Assembly (NCBI GenBank): GCA_900546635.1
Contig: URDS01000006.1
Coordinates: forward strand, 1 to 56,398
Length of the DNA stretch: 56,398 nt
Origin: an uncultured Eubacteriales bacterium
GTDB taxonomy: Bacteria > Bacillota > Clostridia > Oscillospirales > CAG-272
Reading direction: 5' to 3'
Of this stretch, positions 16,906 to 23,673 are shown piece after piece; position 1 is the stretch's first letter; each line of letters opens with the position of its first letter. Below the pieces are notes generated by a model that was not told where the DNA came from, did not search any database, and was given only the letters and a program-made list of their open reading frames with translations. Position numbers and translations under genes: made by a program.

Positions 16906-16933
16906 TTGTAAATTCTCTTTGCTATTCTATAAC
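16906..16933 (+). promoter_or_regulatory. Probable SigA promoter of the Xre gene cluster
   Basis: TTGTAA (16906-16911), 16 bp, TATAAC (16928-16933), 30 bp before the first regulator start. Confidence 0.55.
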
Positions 16934-16962
16934 TAAAATCTACAAAACAAAGGAGAAAAGCT

Positions 16963-17232
16963 ATGCAGTATGCAGAACTTTTTGTGCATCGTATTCGAAC
17001 CCTGTGCAACAACAGAAACCACCATATCTCGATCAACAAACTGGCTGTGATGAGCGGTCTGCGTCAGTCAACCATCAACAATATCATGCAAGGGAACTCA
17101 AAGAATCCGAAAGTGCAGACGCTCCATAAAATCACACTGGCGTTCAATATGACGCTCGCCGATTTTTTAAACTTTGATGAATTGAACGATTACTCTTTTG
17201 AAGATAATACCGACGACGAATCGGAGACTTGA
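16963..17232 (+). CDS. Small Xre-family regulator, copy 1
   Basis: 89 residues, nearly all one Cro/C1-type helix-turn-helix domain; the recognition region is 'SGLRQSTINNIMQGNSKNPK'. An acidic tail (DNTDDESET) follows. AAAGGAG precedes ATG 16963. It is a close paralogue of the gene at 17380, with the same LNFDELNDYSF-type end. These small proteins bind DNA as dimers; the target is unknown, but the nearby hairpins and palindromes are candidates. Confidence 0.88.
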   Translation: MQYAELFVHRIRTLCNNRNHHISINKLAVMSGLRQSTINNIMQGNSKNPKVQTLHKITLAFNMTLADFLNFDELNDYSFEDNTDDESET

Positions 17233-17281
17233 TCCGACAACACGCCGTTTTTATGACTGTAAAAATATGTAAATTGGAAAA

Positions 17282-17340
17282 AACAGGGAAAAATCAAAAC
17301 TGTTAACTTCAGAAAGTTAAGAGGCTGCATTTTTCCTGTT
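17282..17340 (+). other. Two-tier hairpin between the paired Xre genes
   Basis: The outer arms AACAGGGAAAAAT (17282-17294) and ATTTTTCCTGTT (17329-17340) pair with one bulged G. Within them TTAACTT (17303-17309) pairs with AAGTTAA (17314-17320). The outer right arm carries a T-run, so an attenuator or weak terminator between the two regulators is possible. It ends 39 bp before the second start codon. Confidence 0.5.
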
Positions 17341-17379
17341 ATGATTACAAAAAAAGTCTATCAGCAAGTAGGGGTGACT

Positions 17380-17631
17380 ATGCAATATTCAGAATTATAT
17401 GCAAAGCATATACTGAGCTTATGCCGCCAAAGAGCAATTTCGGTAAATCAGCTTGCATCCATGAGCGGAATCCGGCAATCCACTATAAACAACATCATTC
17501 ACGGCAACTCCAAAAATCCCAAAATCATGACGCTGCACAAAATTGCGATTGCATTCAGCATGACACTTTCAGATTTTCTGAATTTTGACGCGCTGAATTT
17601 TTATTCTTTTGACGATGAAACAGAGAACTGA
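17380..17631 (+). CDS. Small Xre-family regulator, copy 2
   Basis: 83 residues from ATG 17380, preceded by AGGGGTGA; an in-frame ATG at 17341 lies inside the hairpin and lacks a ribosome site. Its helix-turn-helix 'SGIRQSTINNIIHGNSKNPK' is almost the same as copy 1, and the two proteins align end to end, so this is a tandem duplication that has since diverged. It overlaps the third regulator gene by 17 bases, which points to coupled translation. Confidence 0.88.
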   Translation: MQYSELYAKHILSLCRQRAISVNQLASMSGIRQSTINNIIHGNSKNPKIMTLHKIAIAFSMTLSDFLNFDALNFYSFDDETEN

Positions 17632-17968
17632 AAAATACGACAATAAAATCGGCAGCCGAATCCAACTTCTCCGCATACAGCGCGGGATGCGGCAGGAACA
17701 ACTCGCCAAAGCCGTCGGCCTTACCCCGAACTTTCTGTCCGCCATTGAACGGGGCGTCAAATTTCCGAGTATAGACAGTCTGATTAAAATTATGACAATT
17801 TTGAACGTACCGGCGGACGCCGTGTTCCGAAGCGATATATCCTGCGACAAGATTATACAAATTTATGAACTGACCGAGCAAATTCTTACGTTGCCCGAAA
17901 GCCTGCAGCCCCAAATTTTTTCGCGGATACATGCCATAACACATGATGCCGACAGGGAAAATTTATAA
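17615..17968 (+). CDS. Xre-family regulator, copy 3 (distinct type)
   Basis: 117 residues. A canonical Cro/C1 helix-turn-helix (about 12-66, 'MRQEQLAKAVGLTPNFLSAIERGVKFPSIDSL') is followed by a helical C-terminal segment (about 75-117), a layout common in SinR-like clostridial regulators. It is not a close relative of copies 1 and 2. The start ATG 17615 lies inside the preceding gene without its own clear ribosome site, so its translation probably depends on copy 2. Confidence 0.87.
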   Translation: MKQRTEKYDNKIGSRIQLLRIQRGMRQEQLAKAVGLTPNFLSAIERGVKFPSIDSLIKIMTILNVPADAVFRSDISCDKIIQIYELTEQILTLPESLQPQIFSRIHAITHDADRENL

Positions 17969-18011
17969 AAGTCGGCATCGTGTAAAAAAAATTTTAAAGT
18001 CCTACCAAATT

Positions 18012-18040
18012 TTGGCAATTTTCGTCAACCGCGGTATGCT
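18012..18040 (+). promoter_or_regulatory. SigA promoter of the AbrB-like gene
   Basis: TTGGCA (18012-18017), 17 bp, TATGCT (18035-18040). A second -10-like TATACT follows immediately, so the exact start point is uncertain. Confidence 0.6.
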
Positions 18041-18087
18041 ATACTACGCCTACAAGCGTTAGTAATAACGCAGGCAAAACAATATAC

Positions 18088-18101
18088 TGTAAAAATTTAC
18101 A
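18088..18101. promoter_or_regulatory. TGTAAA/TTTACA palindrome in the AbrB-like gene leader
   Basis: TGTAAAAATTTACA sits between the promoter and the ribosome site (AGGAGGG). It is the exact reverse complement of the 14-mer at 9922-9935 upstream of serC. The downstream position would suit a repressor, perhaps autoregulation. Confidence 0.5.
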
Positions 18102-18118
18102 TATAAGGAGGGCAAATT

Positions 18119-18352
18119 ATGACTCTTATTACGCAACGATATATTGACGAGTTGGGGAGAATTGTCCTTCCGGCAGAGTTGCGTACTGTGCTGGGACTGA
18201 CATCCAAAAGCAAACTCTCGGTTTATCGTGACGGCGAGCGAATCGTTTTAACCAAAAGCCATGCGGCTTGCAAGCTTTGCGGTTCAGATGAAAAAGTAGA
18301 CGACACATTTTCTCTGTGTCAAGCCTGCATCGACAAAATCAAAAATTCCTAA
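18119..18352 (+). CDS. AbrB/SpoVT-type regulator with a C-terminal zinc knuckle
   Basis: 77 residues. The swapped-hairpin AbrB domain spans about 1-47 ('RYIDELGRIVLPAELRTVLG', 'RIVLTK'). A short treble-clef-like segment with C51, C54, C67 and C70 (CxxC, 12 residues, CxxC) probably holds zinc. This clostridial form is seen elsewhere, but its targets are usually unknown. It has a strong ribosome site, AGGAGGG. It is monocistronic, with a hairpin after the stop. Confidence 0.92.
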   Translation: MTLITQRYIDELGRIVLPAELRTVLGLTSKSKLSVYRDGERIVLTKSHAACKLCGSDEKVDDTFSLCQACIDKIKNS

Positions 18353-18406
18353 CCCGATTTTAAATGTATTTGTCGTATGCAAGCGCTTTTTCCAAACATG
18401 ACAAAG

Positions 18407-18427
18407 GCCGGACGAAATTCGTCCGGC
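18407..18427 (+). terminator. Probable terminator of the AbrB-like gene
   Basis: GCCGGACG (18407-18414) pairs with CGTCCGGC (18420-18427), followed by TTCTTCC, a weak T-tract. Confidence 0.6.
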
Positions 18428-18432
18428 TTCTT

Positions 18433-18460
18433 CCGTCGGAAAACCTTGGTTTTTCGACGG
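18433..18460. repeat. Repeat remnant F (isolated module 3 hairpin)
   Basis: CCGTCGGAAAACC (18433-18445) pairs with GGTTTTTCGACGG (18448-18460) with one mismatch. It matches module 3 of arrays A and C and sits between two convergent terminators. Confidence 0.75.
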
Positions 18461-18461
18461 T

Positions 18462-18495
18462 CAAAAACGGGAACCATTCGTTGAATGGTTCCCGT
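18462..18495 (-). terminator. Terminator of the efp/CD1247-like operon
   Basis: A perfect 13-bp stem, ACGGGAACCATTC (18467-18479) with GAATGGTTCCCGT (18483-18495), has a T-tract on the minus strand (forward AAAAA, 18463-18467). Confidence 0.85.
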
Positions 18496-18532
18496 CTGTC
18501 TCTATAACCGCAACATGCGCAACCGCCGAAAA

Positions 18533-18946
18533 TTACGATTCCTCCGGCGCATCCAGGCAGTCAAAGCGCTCCTGGCACGCGGGGCAAATCAAATCGCGCG
18601 GATTGCAGGTCTCATCAAAGCAAACCGTTTCTCCGCAATGCGGGCAAACCGCCTCATAAAAACCGTCGCAGTCGCACGCACAGTCCTCACAGTCGCCGTC
18701 GCAATCCTCACATTCATCGTCCTCGTCGCCGCAGAGATATTCCTCCACATCGCCGAGGTCCTCGTCCAGTTCCTCGACATAATCGCCGAGCGTGCCGACT
18801 TTTTCTTCAAGCTCGGCTACCGCCGCGGACATTTCATCCAGCGTATCGACAACCGCACGGAGAATTTTTCCCTCCGGCTTCGCTTCGTCAATCGCCAGTC
18901 CCTCCAGCAAACCTTTCAGATAAGCCGTTTTTTCCGTAATTTTCAT
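18533..18946 (-). CDS. CD1247 N-terminal-domain, cysteine-rich zinc protein
   Basis: 137 residues. An N-terminal helical domain (about 1-60, 'MKITEKTAYLKGLLEGL') is recognised in clostridial proteins as the CD1247 N-terminal domain. An acidic Asp/Glu/Cys-rich stretch (about 72-95) and a C-terminal zinc ribbon ('CPHCGETVCFDE...CPAC') follow. It is immediately downstream of efp (12 bp) with AGAGGT as ribosome site, a common pairing in Clostridia. The role is unknown; the acidic Cys-rich segment may bind metal. Confidence 0.88.
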   Translation of the reverse strand: MKITEKTAYLKGLLEGLAIDEAKPEGKILRAVVDTLDEMSAAVAELEEKVGTLGDYVEELDEDLGDVEEYLCGDEDDECEDCDGDCEDCACDCDGFYEAVCPHCGETVCFDETCNPRDLICPACQERFDCLDAPEES

Positions 18947-18958
18947 TTTATACCTCTT

Positions 18959-19516
18959 TCAAGCTCTGGAAAGATACTCGCCGGTACGCGTATCGACCTT
19001 GAGCACATCCCCTACGTTAATAAAGAGCGGCACCTTAATGACCGCGCCGGTTTCCAGCGTTGCAGGCTTGTTCGTACCGGTCGCCGTATCGCCCTTGAAG
19101 CCGGGTTCGGTATCCGTTACCTCAAGCTCCACAAAAGTAGGCGGCTCGACGCCGAAAACGTTGCCTTTATAGGAGACGATGCGGCACATCATATTTTCCT
19201 TGACAAATTTAAAATCGTCGCCCAGCTTATCCGCATTGATCGGAAGCTGGTCATACGTTTCCATATCCATGAAATAATAAAGCTCGCCGTCATTGTACAA
19301 ATACTGCATGTCCTTGCGCTCTACATACGCGTTTTCAAACTTGTCGGTAGGGCTGAACGTGCGCTCTACAACCGCCCCGGTGATTACGTTTTTCAGCTTC
19401 GTGCGGACAAACGCCGCGCCTTTTCCGGGCTTTACATGCTGAAACTCGACTACCTGAAGCACGTTGCCGTCCATTTCAAAGGTAACACCGTTTTTGAAAT
19501 CTCCTGCTACTACCAT
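18959..19516 (-). CDS. efp: Elongation factor P
   Basis: 185 residues with the three beta-barrel domains of EF-P. Lys32, in 'KPGKGAAFVRT', is the residue at the loop tip that reaches the ribosomal P site and rescues polyproline stalls. No modification gene (epmA-like or ymfI-like) is seen in the window. It is led by a consensus promoter at 19668-19696 and a leader of about 150 bases, in which I see only loosely paired GC-rich segments. Confidence 0.97.
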   Translation of the reverse strand: MVVAGDFKNGVTFEMDGNVLQVVEFQHVKPGKGAAFVRTKLKNVITGAVVERTFSPTDKFENAYVERKDMQYLYNDGELYYFMDMETYDQLPINADKLGDDFKFVKENMMCRIVSYKGNVFGVEPPTFVELEVTDTEPGFKGDTATGTNKPATLETGAVIKVPLFINVGDVLKVDTRTGEYLSRA

Positions 19517-19667
19517 ATAACAATCCTTCCCAACGACCCGTGAATTTTTAAAACAAAGGGCGCGGGCAATCCGCCCGAAATCTGCGGTCGTTGTCGCAAA
19601 TCCCGCCCGTTCTGTTCAAAATCAGATGCACGGCGCAGAAAAATCCGCCGATACACAATCGCAGTAT

Positions 19668-19696
19668 ATTATAACCCATTTTTTGTCTTTTTGCAA
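19668..19696 (-). promoter_or_regulatory. SigA promoter of efp
   Basis: On the minus strand TTGCAA (19696-19691), 17 bp, TATAAT (19673-19668). The 331-bp gap 19517-19847 also contains, near 19780-19806, a weak GC-rich hairpin that may end ispE transcription; nothing else was recognised. Confidence 0.85.
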
Positions 19697-19847
19697 TAGG
19701 TTTGGGTAAAATTTCCGGAACAAACAAAATCTATTTCCCGGCGCGTCCCCGGCGCGCGCCGTCCAAATCCGCAAAGTCAGAAAAGCGGCGCCTGCCGCGC
19801 CTTTTGCACACGCTGCGCCCTTTTCTCTTTGCTCTTTCGGGTTCCGG

Positions 19848-20735
19848 CTACAGCGAATAGGCCTCCCGCACCGTAAATCCCTCTTCGAGGAGAGCGGCTC
19901 CGGCTCGAAACCGCACATCCGCATTGGGGAAAACGCCGAATACAGTAGGACCGCTGCCGCTCATCAACGCACCGAGCGCGCCGTTTTCAAGCAAAAGCGC
20001 TTTGGCGCGCGCCGCGCGCGGCCGGTGCGGGAAAATCGCGTCTTCAAAGACATTATACATATTTTGCGCCGCGGTCACCGCATCCCCGTTTTCAAGCGCC
20101 GCGGTAAGCCGTAAAAGCCGCGCCGGATCGGTCTCGCGGCCGTTAAAATTTTGATAACGGTTATCCAGCATCTCAAATGCCCACGGGGTGGACACATTCT
20201 CCCCCCCGGTCACAATCAAAAGACAGAGCGGCGTTTTGCTGCGCACGCCGGTCATGATTTCCCCATACCCCGTGCAAACCGCCGTTTTGCCGCGCAGACA
20301 AAACGGCACGTCCGAGCCGAGTGTTCCGGCAAGCTCGGTCAGGCGGGCGCGGCTGAGCGGATAGCCGAACAAGCCGTTCAGCGCGCGCAGAACGGCCGCC
20401 GCGTCCGTACTGCCGCCCGCCATGCCGCCCGCAACGGGAATCCGTTTTCCAAGCGTAATCCGGACGGCGGCGGAAACGCCTGTGACATCCATAAACAACG
20501 CTGCGGCGCGATAGGCGATGTTGCGCGCATCCCGTGGAACATACGGCAGATTGCAGCGAATATAAATGCTCCGCTGCCCTCCTTTGCTTACCGATACGGT
20601 TACACGGTCACAAAGACTGACGCGCTGCATTACGCTTTCTATTTTATGATAGCCGTTTTCCTCGCGCGCCGTCACATCCAAATACAGGTTTATCTTTGCA
20701 TACGCCGGCAAATCCACACCGCTTTGATTCTTCAT
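19848..20735 (-). CDS. ispE: 4-diphosphocytidyl-2-C-methyl-D-erythritol kinase
   Basis: 295 residues from ATG 20735. The frame is open further upstream, but AAAGGGCGGTG lies before this start and the family begins here with 'AYAKINLYLDVT'. The GHMP-kinase ATP motif is 'PVAGGMAGGSTDAA' (about 96-109), and a C-terminal 'MSGSGPTVFGVF' completes the fold. It catalyses the ATP-dependent step of the MEP isoprenoid pathway, so this organism makes carrier-lipid precursors by that route. Confidence 0.96.
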   Translation of the reverse strand: MKNQSGVDLPAYAKINLYLDVTAREENGYHKIESVMQRVSLCDRVTVSVSKGGQRSIYIRCNLPYVPRDARNIAYRAAALFMDVTGVSAAVRITLGKRIPVAGGMAGGSTDAAAVLRALNGLFGYPLSRARLTELAGTLGSDVPFCLRGKTAVCTGYGEIMTGVRSKTPLCLLIVTGGENVSTPWAFEMLDNRYQNFNGRETDPARLLRLTAALENGDAVTAAQNMYNVFEDAIFPHRPRAARAKALLLENGALGALMSGSGPTVFGVFPNADVRFRAGAALLEEGFTVREAYSL

Positions 20736-20923
20736 ATCGCACCGCCCTTTCATAGGGGAGACCCCCATTTTTCCAAAGTCGGCTCTGTCTTCCGCGCGTT
20801 TATCTGTTTCTCGGCAAAGATCTGCGACTCCGGCCGAGAGTTCAGGCGCGCCGCTTGGCACGCGGAAGAACGCCGTGATTCTAAATTTTAACATATTTTA
20901 AGAATTTTTTCAATAGAAAAGCC

Positions 20924-20952
20924 TTTACTTGGCCATCCTGAAACTATATAAT
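20924..20952 (+). promoter_or_regulatory. SigA promoter of the AI-2E-family pair
   Basis: TTTACT (20924-20929), 17 bp, TATAAT (20947-20952), 86 bp before the first permease start. The 302-bp gap between ispE and this gene shows nothing else recognisable. Confidence 0.75.
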
Positions 20953-21037
20953 AAAGATAATCCTTATTCTTTTAAAACAAACAAGCCTACCGCTCGCAAA
21001 AAGAAGGAGCGGCATTTCATCTTGAACGGGGGAAAAC

Positions 21038-22252
21038 ATGTTTCAGATTCATTGGACCCGGCGGCATACAACGCTTTTGATCTACACCTGTGTTACGATC
21101 CTTATAGCCGTGCTGACTTTGCTGATTATCATTTTCCCGGGGAGAGTGACCGGTTTTATCGGCGGTCTGCTCAGCGCGATCAGCCCTGTCTTTATCGGAT
21201 TCGCAACCGCCTATCTTCTCTATCCGATTTGTATGTTTTTTGATCGGAAAGTGCTGAAATTTATGGATAAAAACAAGCCGCGCCCGCGGCTGCGGCGTAT
21301 TTTTGCACTGGCTTTGACAATCCTTTTGGTTGCGACCGTACTTACGCTCTTCATTTTAATGATTGCGCCGCAGATCAAATCCAGCTATATTGATCTGGAA
21401 GCAAAGTTTGACGATTATCTTGCAACCGCTTCACAGTGGCTCGACAATGTGTTTGCCGATTTTTTCGCCGGGAAAGAGGATATGGAAAATCCGCTTGATG
21501 CCCTGCTCAGCGTTGATGCGATTTTTGAACAACTCGGAAAACTCATTGATTCTTCGTTCGATCTGATCGGCAACTTTATGAATACGGCGGTCGCGTATTC
21601 TTCCAAATTTTTTACGACGATCTCCAAAGTCGTGGTTTCCGTTTTGTTTGCCGCCTATTTTCTGATCGAAAAGGAAATGCTTTTTGAGAAAATCAACGCC
21701 TTTACCTACAAGTTTTTCTCTGAAAAATCCAACCGATTCATGCGAAAATGGGTTTCGTTTACCCATCGCTCTTTCGGCGGATTTATCTCGGGGAAAATTC
21801 TGGACGCAATCATCATTACCTTGCTCAACTTCATTGTATTCGGCCTGTGCAGAATCCCCTATTATCCGCTCATCGCCCTGATTACGGGCATCACGGATAT
21901 TATTCCCTATTTCGGCCCGTTTATCGGCGCAATCCCCTGCGCGTTCATCATTCTGATCGCCGATCCTATTAAGGTCATCTGGTTCGTTGTGCTTACACTG
22001 GTTATCCAACAGCTTGACGGCAATATTATCGGCCCGAAAATTCTGGGCGAAAAAGTGGGCGTCGATTCGCTGCTTATCATTGTAGCCATTACCGTTACCG
22101 GCGGATTGTGGGGGCTATTCGGCATGTTCGTGGGCGTTCCGATTTTTGCCGTGTTCTATCAAATCATCAAGGAATTTATAGAATACCTTCTGATTAAAAA
22201 GCGAAAGCCGCGCGAAACCGCAGCCTATTACACAGAGGAGGCGTCTAAATGA
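21038..22252 (+). CDS. AI-2E family transporter, copy 1
   Basis: 404 residues with seven to eight transmembrane helices. The C-terminal half has the family block 'ALITGITDIIPYFGPFIGAIP' and 'QQLDGNIIGPKILGEKVGV'. Members export AI-2 in E. coli (TqsA) or act as ion antiporters in other bacteria, so the substrate is not known. The ribosome site is GGGGG, five bases from ATG 21038. Its stop overlaps the next start by four bases (ATGA). Confidence 0.93.
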   Translation: MFQIHWTRRHTTLLIYTCVTILIAVLTLLIIIFPGRVTGFIGGLLSAISPVFIGFATAYLLYPICMFFDRKVLKFMDKNKPRPRLRRIFALALTILLVATVLTLFILMIAPQIKSSYIDLEAKFDDYLATASQWLDNVFADFFAGKEDMENPLDALLSVDAIFEQLGKLIDSSFDLIGNFMNTAVAYSSKFFTTISKVVVSVLFAAYFLIEKEMLFEKINAFTYKFFSEKSNRFMRKWVSFTHRSFGGFISGKILDAIIITLLNFIVFGLCRIPYYPLIALITGITDIIPYFGPFIGAIPCAFIILIADPIKVIWFVVLTLVIQQLDGNIIGPKILGEKVGVDSLLIIVAITVTGGLWGLFGMFVGVPIFAVFYQIIKEFIEYLLIKKRKPRETAAYYTEEASK

Positions 22253-23418
22253 GATTTGACCGCAACACAAAATACAATACCTATGCGTTGCTTGCGCTGA
22301 TCGTTACCGCGTTTGCCGGCGTCCTCATCAGCCTCGCAATCCACGCGGACGACGTACGCAGCTTTTTCGGCAAAATGGCCTCCATATTCGCACCGATTCT
22401 TTACGCCGCGGTCATCATGCTGATCCTGCTTCCCGTGGTCGAATTTTTCGAGAAAAAACTCTCGCCGCATTTTGAAAAGAAAAAAAACGGAAAGAAGAAA
22501 ACGACCACGCTGGCGATTCTCTTTACCTATCTGCTCGTGATGATTCTTCTCGTTCTTGCAGTGTGGATCATTATCCCGCAGTTTTCGGTGCTCTACGACT
22601 TTGTGATTACCTCCAAGGATTATCTCTCGGTTTTGGACAACATCGGCGCGTCGATTGCGAGCAAATCCGAATTGCTCGGCGAACGCTTTCTCGAACTGGT
22701 GGAGCGGCTGAAAAATTCGATCGTTTCTTCTCTTTCTGAACTGACCTCGCTTGTTCCCACCATTGTCAACACATTCGGCGACGTGCTTTCGGAAGCCTCC
22801 AATCTGCTGATCGGCACAATCATCTCCATTTATGCACTGGCCAGCCGCAAACGTCTTAAAGCGCTTGGGAAAAAAATCTGCACAGCGCTTTTCCCCGAAC
22901 GCGCATACGGAAGAATCACCCGTATAACCGACTCGCTCTATAACAACACGGTATGGTTTTGCTCTGCCCGGGCATATAACTCGATTATCCTCGGCATTGT
23001 CTTTTACTTTATTCTCTTGCTGATGGGGCTGCGCTTCCATTCGGTGCTCTGCCTGATTATTGCGCTCTGCAATTTTATTCCGGTATTCGGCATGCTGGTC
23101 GGCGGATTTTTATGCACCATGATCGTACTGGTCACCGATACGCGCCTTGCCGTATGGTTTATTACCGTATATGTCGTGATTACCGTGCTCGGATTCATCT
23201 TTGTCCGGCCGCGCATCACCAACAAAGAGGTGCGCCTGACGCTGGGAACAACCATGGTCTGTGTGCTTGCCGGATATTTTTTAGGCCGCATTTGGGGCGC
23301 GATATTCGCCATTCCCGTCTATGTCACGCTTCGGGGTCTTTTCCGCGAATGGGAACAGAAGCAGGCATTCAAAAAGGAGCAGCAAGACAAGGTCGTGCGG
23401 CAATCTGACGGAGAATAA
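22249..23418 (+). CDS. AI-2E family transporter, copy 2
   Basis: 389 residues, with the same topology as the preceding gene and diverged sequence; 'IIALCNFIPVFGMLVGGF' is the equivalent of the family block. The overlapping start and stop imply coupled expression and perhaps a heteromer. The C-terminus is charged (about 365-389). Repeat array B begins five bases beyond the stop. Confidence 0.92.
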   Translation: MRFDRNTKYNTYALLALIVTAFAGVLISLAIHADDVRSFFGKMASIFAPILYAAVIMLILLPVVEFFEKKLSPHFEKKKNGKKKTTTLAILFTYLLVMILLVLAVWIIIPQFSVLYDFVITSKDYLSVLDNIGASIASKSELLGERFLELVERLKNSIVSSLSELTSLVPTIVNTFGDVLSEASNLLIGTIISIYALASRKRLKALGKKICTALFPERAYGRITRITDSLYNNTVWFCSARAYNSIILGIVFYFILLLMGLRFHSVLCLIIALCNFIPVFGMLVGGFLCTMIVLVTDTRLAVWFITVYVVITVLGFIFVRPRITNKEVRLTLGTTMVCVLAGYFLGRIWGAIFAIPVYVTLRGLFREWEQKQAFKKEQQDKVVRQSDGE

Positions 23419-23423
23419 ACAAC

Positions 23424-23616
23424 TTTACAAGGCGGACATGTGCCGCCTTGTAAACACCTTACAGGCGCGCGAGCGCCGCTGAAGGCGGCGCGACGGCGCG
23501 AATACGCCCTTCGGAAAGGGGTTCTCCTTGTGGCGTCAGGACTCCTCCCGGCTTGCGCCGGGCCCCTCCTCACGCCTATACGCGCCCCATCGTCGAAAAA
23601 CCTTCGTTTTTCGACG
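23424..23616 (+). repeat. Repeat array B: one unit with a 76-bp insertion
   Basis: Module 1 is TTTACAAGGCGG (23424-23435) with CCGCCTTGTAAA (23443-23454); the GC-rich module 2 follows, but is interrupted by about 76 extra bases (around 23500-23575) that contain their own CCCGGC/GCCGGG hairpin and begin and end with ATACGC; module 3 is the hairpin CGTCGAAAAAC/GTTTTTCGACG (ending 23616). The element follows the AI-2E operon in the sense orientation. Confidence 0.8.
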
Positions 23617-23618
23617 TT

Positions 23619-23660
23619 CAAAGGCGCTTGTCCCGGATAGGGACAAGCGCCTTTGTTCTT
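23619..23660. terminator. Terminator between AI-2E operon and valS
   Basis: A perfect 15-bp stem, CAAAGGCGCTTGTCC (23619-23633) with GGACAAGCGCCTTTG (23641-23655), is followed on the plus strand by TTCTTTTTT. It also lies just after the valS stop, so it may serve both directions. Confidence 0.75.
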
Positions 23661-23673
23661 TTTTAAATTCAAA

